Positions 60,324 to 64,000 of a stretch of DNA of 64,000 nt are shown piece by piece (the stretch's first letter is position 1; each line of letters starts with the position of its first letter). This DNA is from Paramacrobiotus metropolitanus. Taxonomy: Eukaryota > Tardigrada > Eutardigrada > Parachela > Macrobiotidae. The stretch covers positions 496,001 through 560,000 of the forward strand of contig NW_026570242.1 of the NCBI RefSeq assembly GCF_019649055.1. Direction: 5' to 3'. Below the pieces are notes generated by a model that had not been told where the DNA came from, did no database searches, and saw nothing but the letters and a program-made list of their open reading frames with translations. Made by a program: the position numbers and the translations under genes.

Positions 60324-60365
60324 ACAAGAGTCATCTTCGGCTTCGCCTCAGATGCTCTTGTGGTC
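60324..60365. repeat. 42-bp hairpin repeat, right member of the inverted pair
   Basis: Exact reverse complement of 39556-39597. See that entry. Confidence 0.75.
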
Positions 60366-61450
60366 TGCATTCAATTCCTTGAAAAATAATCCTTGTTCAT
60401 TTATTTCTGAAGCCTGGTTTGTGTGTATATTTTTACATTTTGTATGATTAGGCGCTGTTCGTAGCTTCAGTTACCTGGCTTTAATCAGGAAACAGCATTA
60501 TATAGCTGAGCGGTTCGTTTTATGTGAAACAAAATAGTTAGATAGCACGACTAATAATCGGAGAGCGGTCAGCGGTGCTAAGTTTCTAATAATTCTGCTT
60601 CGCTACTTTTTAATAACTGGTACGTGGAAACCAATTTTGATCGAGGACAATAATATCCTTTGTTCAGTAATCAGTAGGTTTGGTCGGTAGATACAGTACT
60701 CGTTCTCTAGTAGTGTGATTTTTTGATTTTTTGATAATTTTTTTATTCTTGATTCAGTCGGCAGCAAGAAGTATGTAGTGATAACGAGCAACAGAGATTA
60801 CGTTGTCCTACTCACTGAACATTAGTAACAGCAATAGAGGGTCCTGTAATTTCCGTTTACGCAGCAGCCCTAATTAGTGATACCTAAGCACTGATATATA
60901 TGGCCTTTGGGTTGGCTCTTTCTCAATTTCGATTGTTTCCGGATAACTGTTCCCAAAAAAAATTTTTGACAGAGATTTTAAGCATCTAATGGCGATTGCA
61001 TTTACACGGGATGTCGTTCTACCCGGTACTAGGTAGTTAACATTTTTTGTGTATTGGCAATAGCCACCAACAAAATAAAACCAGCCCTCGCGGTCACACT
61101 GTTTGTGGTAAGGGGAGGTAAGGCCGGTGGTAAATTGAGGATCTCGGACAATGGCGACCGTTCCTTTATTTAGACATGGCAGCTTCTGCACAGTTCTGTC
61201 CGTTTGACAGCTGGTGCATTAGCGTTGTGCTGAACACTGATAACGGTTCTGCTCTTATCTGGTCTACGCCACTAACACTAAGATAATATCCCTTCCCTAA
61301 AACTTTAGCTTCCGTTCACTCTACAGGCCTGATCGACGGTCAGTATATTTCCTTTAACTTAGTAGGTCTGGTTAGTGGATACTGTAACCCTTGTGCGGTT
61401 CTGTTCATTCGAAAGCTGAAGAACTTTGTTCTCATATGCCGGTCCGGTCA
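60366..61450. other. Mostly non-coding; one weak minus-strand ORF (61191-60874)
   Basis: The 105-codon frame at 61191-60874 contains a Cys-rich segment (CDREGWFYFVGGYC) but no recognisable family. It could be a single exon. Nothing else supported. Confidence 0.25.
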
Positions 61451-61523
61451 GTGAGTTTTTCACTGCATAGGAAAACTCACGGTCAGTAAACTTTCGCTTT
61501 CTAAGTTTAGAAAGCGAAAGTTT
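61451..61523. repeat. Two adjacent perfect hairpins
   Basis: 61451-61480: GTGAGTTTT pairs with AAAACTCAC. 61488-61523: AAACTTTCGCTTTCT pairs with AGAAAGCGAAAGTTT around AAGTTT. Short repeats of the same words (TTTCGCAAACTTT) follow to ~61570. Possibly the edge of a diverged palindromic element. Confidence 0.6.
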
Positions 61524-61559
61524 TCGCAAACTTTAGTCTAAAACTTAACTCGCAAATTT

Positions 61560-61910
61560 TAGTTTTCGCAAACTATGGTTAGACATTGCCTGTTTTCTAC
61601 CACCGAGTGGACGAAGTGCGATTTCGCTTTCTATACTTAATATGTAAAGGAACTATGCAGGTAAGTAGCAATACGTTCGCAAACTTTCGCTCTCGCACCC
61701 TCAAACGCTTTTTTAGTTTCATAGCTTTCATAATTTCACCCTCTAGCCAAAGGATTTGTACTTTATATGAAAATTGAATATGATATATAAGGAGAATAAA
61801 ATTTTAAAATGTTTAAAATAAATGCATTCAGGTGGCATTCAAAAGTCTTATTATGATTCGATATCTTATCCCAAATTTGCATGTAGACGCGTGAGCATAC
61901 CGTAATATGA
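61560..61910. mobile_element. Diverged half copy of the TTAA palindrome family
   Basis: The order of words CAAACTTTCGCTCTCGCACC, TTTCATAGCTTTCATAATTT, AGCCAAAGGATTTGTA and AAAAGTCTTATTATGA parallels the left arm of the 55816 palindrome (AACTTTCATTCTCGCGCACT, AGCCAGATGATTTGTA, AAAAGTCTCATTATGGACCG). It is strongly eroded and only one arm is clear. Confidence 0.5.
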
Positions 61911-62699
61911 GTACTAAGATCGTTTTACACCGAACCCGACAACTTCTTTGGTTTTTAAGTTAATTTTTAAGTGTTTTGTAATGCAGACATTGCACAGAGA
62001 ACAATGTATAAGAACACGGAAAAGCTAAACAGTTCCAGTGCAAAAGCGCTTTCCCGTTCGCTTTAGAGCATTTTGTTGAAGCGTGACAAAGCTGAAAAAT
62101 TTTTCGGAGTGTATTCGAAAAAATTACAGTTTTTTTTATTACACTACATGCTCTGCATTTGAATGTTAGCTGCTCCACGCAAGTGTTTTATGTAAAATGT
62201 CTTTCAAGGTCACCTTGAACTGATGCCTGTACCGGTACCGGCATCCGAGCGACGGTCCAGAGCAGATATTTTTGAAAACAAAATGCATGTGGGACCCTTT
62301 TGGGACATGCTGAGTTTAATGGTGAAATCGGTTTTTTAATTTGCTTGGCGGTTTTTTCTAGCCAAGTTCCACGGGGCGGCCGATCAGAATATAGATCTAT
62401 TTCCTTGATATTAGTCACCTTCACAGATCTGGTGAGAGATCTACGTAGAAGAGTACGCACAATAACAGCGATACGACTTCCTGGCTTATGTGCTCGTATT
62501 TTGCAGCAGCTATAAAGTGACTACGACACTGTAGGTGATTAAGTGCACATACTCGTAATTTTTCACATGAAATAACAACCGATTAGATTAATTGCTGCAA
62601 AAATGAATGAATGTATCTGTAAATTAAAGCGATTTCTAAGCACAAAAGTGAAACGGTCTGCTTTTATCTGTAGTACTCACTGCTGAACTTACAGCAGTA

Positions 62700-62842
62700 C
62701 TGTATTTACACAAGTTTAAGAGCCACCAAAATGGCGGAAGCCGTAAACAATAGCGCGCGGCTTCTTTGAAGTTCAAAAAAGCCGTCGGATATTCTGCGCG
62801 CACCCGGACTTTTTTGTGGCTCTTAAACTTGTGTAAATACAG
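62700..62842. mobile_element. 143-bp mariner-type MITE
   Basis: Terminal inverted repeats of ~27 bp, CTGTATTTACACAAGTTTAA inward and continuing to GAGCCAC, are flanked by TA (62698-62699 and 62843-62844). The interior is GC-rich (GCCGT, GCGCGC). A short non-autonomous element. Confidence 0.75.
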
Positions 62843-62844
62843 TA

Positions 62845-64000
62845 TATAAACAACACCGCGGAATTTGCTTTAATTACTTTATCTTTCGAATTTATGTTCA
62901 TTAATCATTTCGATTAATAAACAGAAAACATTAAACGGTTAACAGCTTCATTCTCACAGCAGACGCGCACGGGCGCGCACATAATAATAACACATGACAT
63001 CATTACTAATGTCAAAAAAAGTCTTTTATCAGGATTTCACACGGAGGCGCGTCGCAACGGCTGAACGCGTCATACAGTTCCATTGCGCGCGGCAAAAGTT
63101 GTCAGTAATGCAAAGTCAAAAATTAAAGTGACCATCCACACGCAAACCGGCATGTGTCCGCCAAATGCAGTGAGCAAAAATGTTTTTTGCAGAAAAACCG
63201 AATTAATTAAATGGTTGTTGCCGGTGTCATTTCTACCAGTCGAAAACTATTGCAACATTTATATACAGAATGACAACTCCTGCTTGTTGATTAATAAAGA
63301 AATCGCCTATACAAAATAACCCGCAAAGGTTCGTTGTGGGTGCGTTATCGCTACTGAATGCATAATGATTTCAGCATTTAGAAGACCGCCGCAACGAATT
63401 GTTGAGGGACACAATTTGTACCAACAAATTTATTAAGGGCTCGACAGCATGTGTTTGTATGTATGTTAACGGATAAGTAATTGTTTACTGTCGTAGCGAT
63501 CGGTATTTACAACAGTTTCAGCACGTACCCTTGTGATGGTAATCCTCCGTCGATGTATGTTTTCAGGAACCACGAGGGTAACTCCTGTGGCGGCTCTTGT
63601 TTAATGGCATGGTCCGCTAAAGCCGATGCCGGTGCTGACCTATTAAATTATTCGAGCAACTCATTAAACGACACCACGAAACGATTGTGTTGAGTACAGT
63701 ATAACGGCATTAATAAACCTAGATAATTTTTGTTTGAAATTCCCGGTATCTTAACCTAATTCGTAACCATATTATGGTAAGAAAAGGGAAACAATAAAGC
63801 AATAATTCAGTTTGATAATAAAAACCATATAGTGTAGTAAAAATGAGAAAGTGCATGTGTACATGCCGGAACCATATTATTGGTACTTTGTGGGCATTGT
63901 TGCGGTGCATCACTTACTTGCTAGCTTCGCTCAACTGTGGTGCCGGTGTCCCTTTATTGTAATCACAAGGATACGTTCCTATGTACTCAACGTCATCATC
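62845..64000. other. Window end, no supported gene
   Basis: Short frames at 63083-63319 and 63481-63693 lack recognisable domains. A coding exon cannot be excluded, but nothing supports one. Confidence 0.3.

Noticed and set aside
1-64000. tRNA or rRNA genes
   Set aside because: I saw no recognisable tRNA A/B box pair with a cloverleaf and no rRNA-like conserved sequence. A covariance-model scan would be needed to exclude small RNAs.

Overview
This is nuclear DNA from an invertebrate animal. Genes are split by short GT-AG introns, many of which are in phase 0. The recognisable proteins are animal-type: a ribitol xylosyltransferase, a receptor guanylyl cyclase, a UBE2R/CDC34 ubiquitin-conjugating enzyme and several cilium or flagellum proteins. 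Intergenic DNA is AT-rich and full of DNA transposons. The ciliary genes fit a lineage with motile cilia or flagellated sperm. I cannot name the phylum from the sequence alone.

Layout. 0.15-1.3 kb: unrecognised minus-strand gene. 2.0-4.3 kb: multi-exon coiled-coil gene resembling CCDC113/CCDC96. 5.1-7.05 kb (minus) and 7.4-8.1 kb (plus): a divergent pair, a multi-pass membrane RING-H2 protein and a predicted N-myristoylated helical protein. 9.8-12.8 kb: TA-flanked inverted-repeat element carrying a second foldback element with its own 8-bp target duplication. 15.2-19.1 kb: RXYLT1 with an apparent reading-frame break. 19.4-20.4 kb: non-autonomous mariner-like element. 20.7-23.1 kb: CFAP119-like gene with a 258-bp MITE in an intron. 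23.4-28.4 kb (minus): receptor guanylyl cyclase whose first metal-binding Asp is not conserved. 29.1-34.1 kb (minus): SPEF2-like gene with an adenylate-kinase-like P-loop. 34.2-38.0 kb: 5'-truncated LINE. 40.0-40.9 kb (minus): UBE2R. 41.1-44.1 kb: MULE with FLYWCH finger and tandem-repeat terminal inverted repeats.

45.6-60 kb is the most unusual part. A second, multi-exon MULE/SWIM-type transposase-like gene on the minus strand is split inside an exon by an 8,425-bp element (50892-59316). A perfect 10-bp direct repeat (TCGCAGTTCG) flanks the element, and removing the element plus one repeat copy makes the exon's frame run straight through. The element's arms are two opposed minisatellite arrays built from a 105-bp unit (about 15 and 23 copies). 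Each outer edge carries a 20-bp near-palindrome. Its interior carries a PHD-finger ORF, a TTAA-flanked 672-bp palindrome and a 185-bp palindrome, but no transposase that I can see.

Common theme: at least four unrelated-looking elements here (10.27-12.13, 41.11-44.10, 49.66-50.00 and 50.89-59.32 kb) have terminal or subterminal inverted repeats made of degenerate short tandem repeats. The motif is often close to GGACATTTCG. This looks like a lineage-wide style of MULE/foldback-type element and is the best candidate here for something not yet described.
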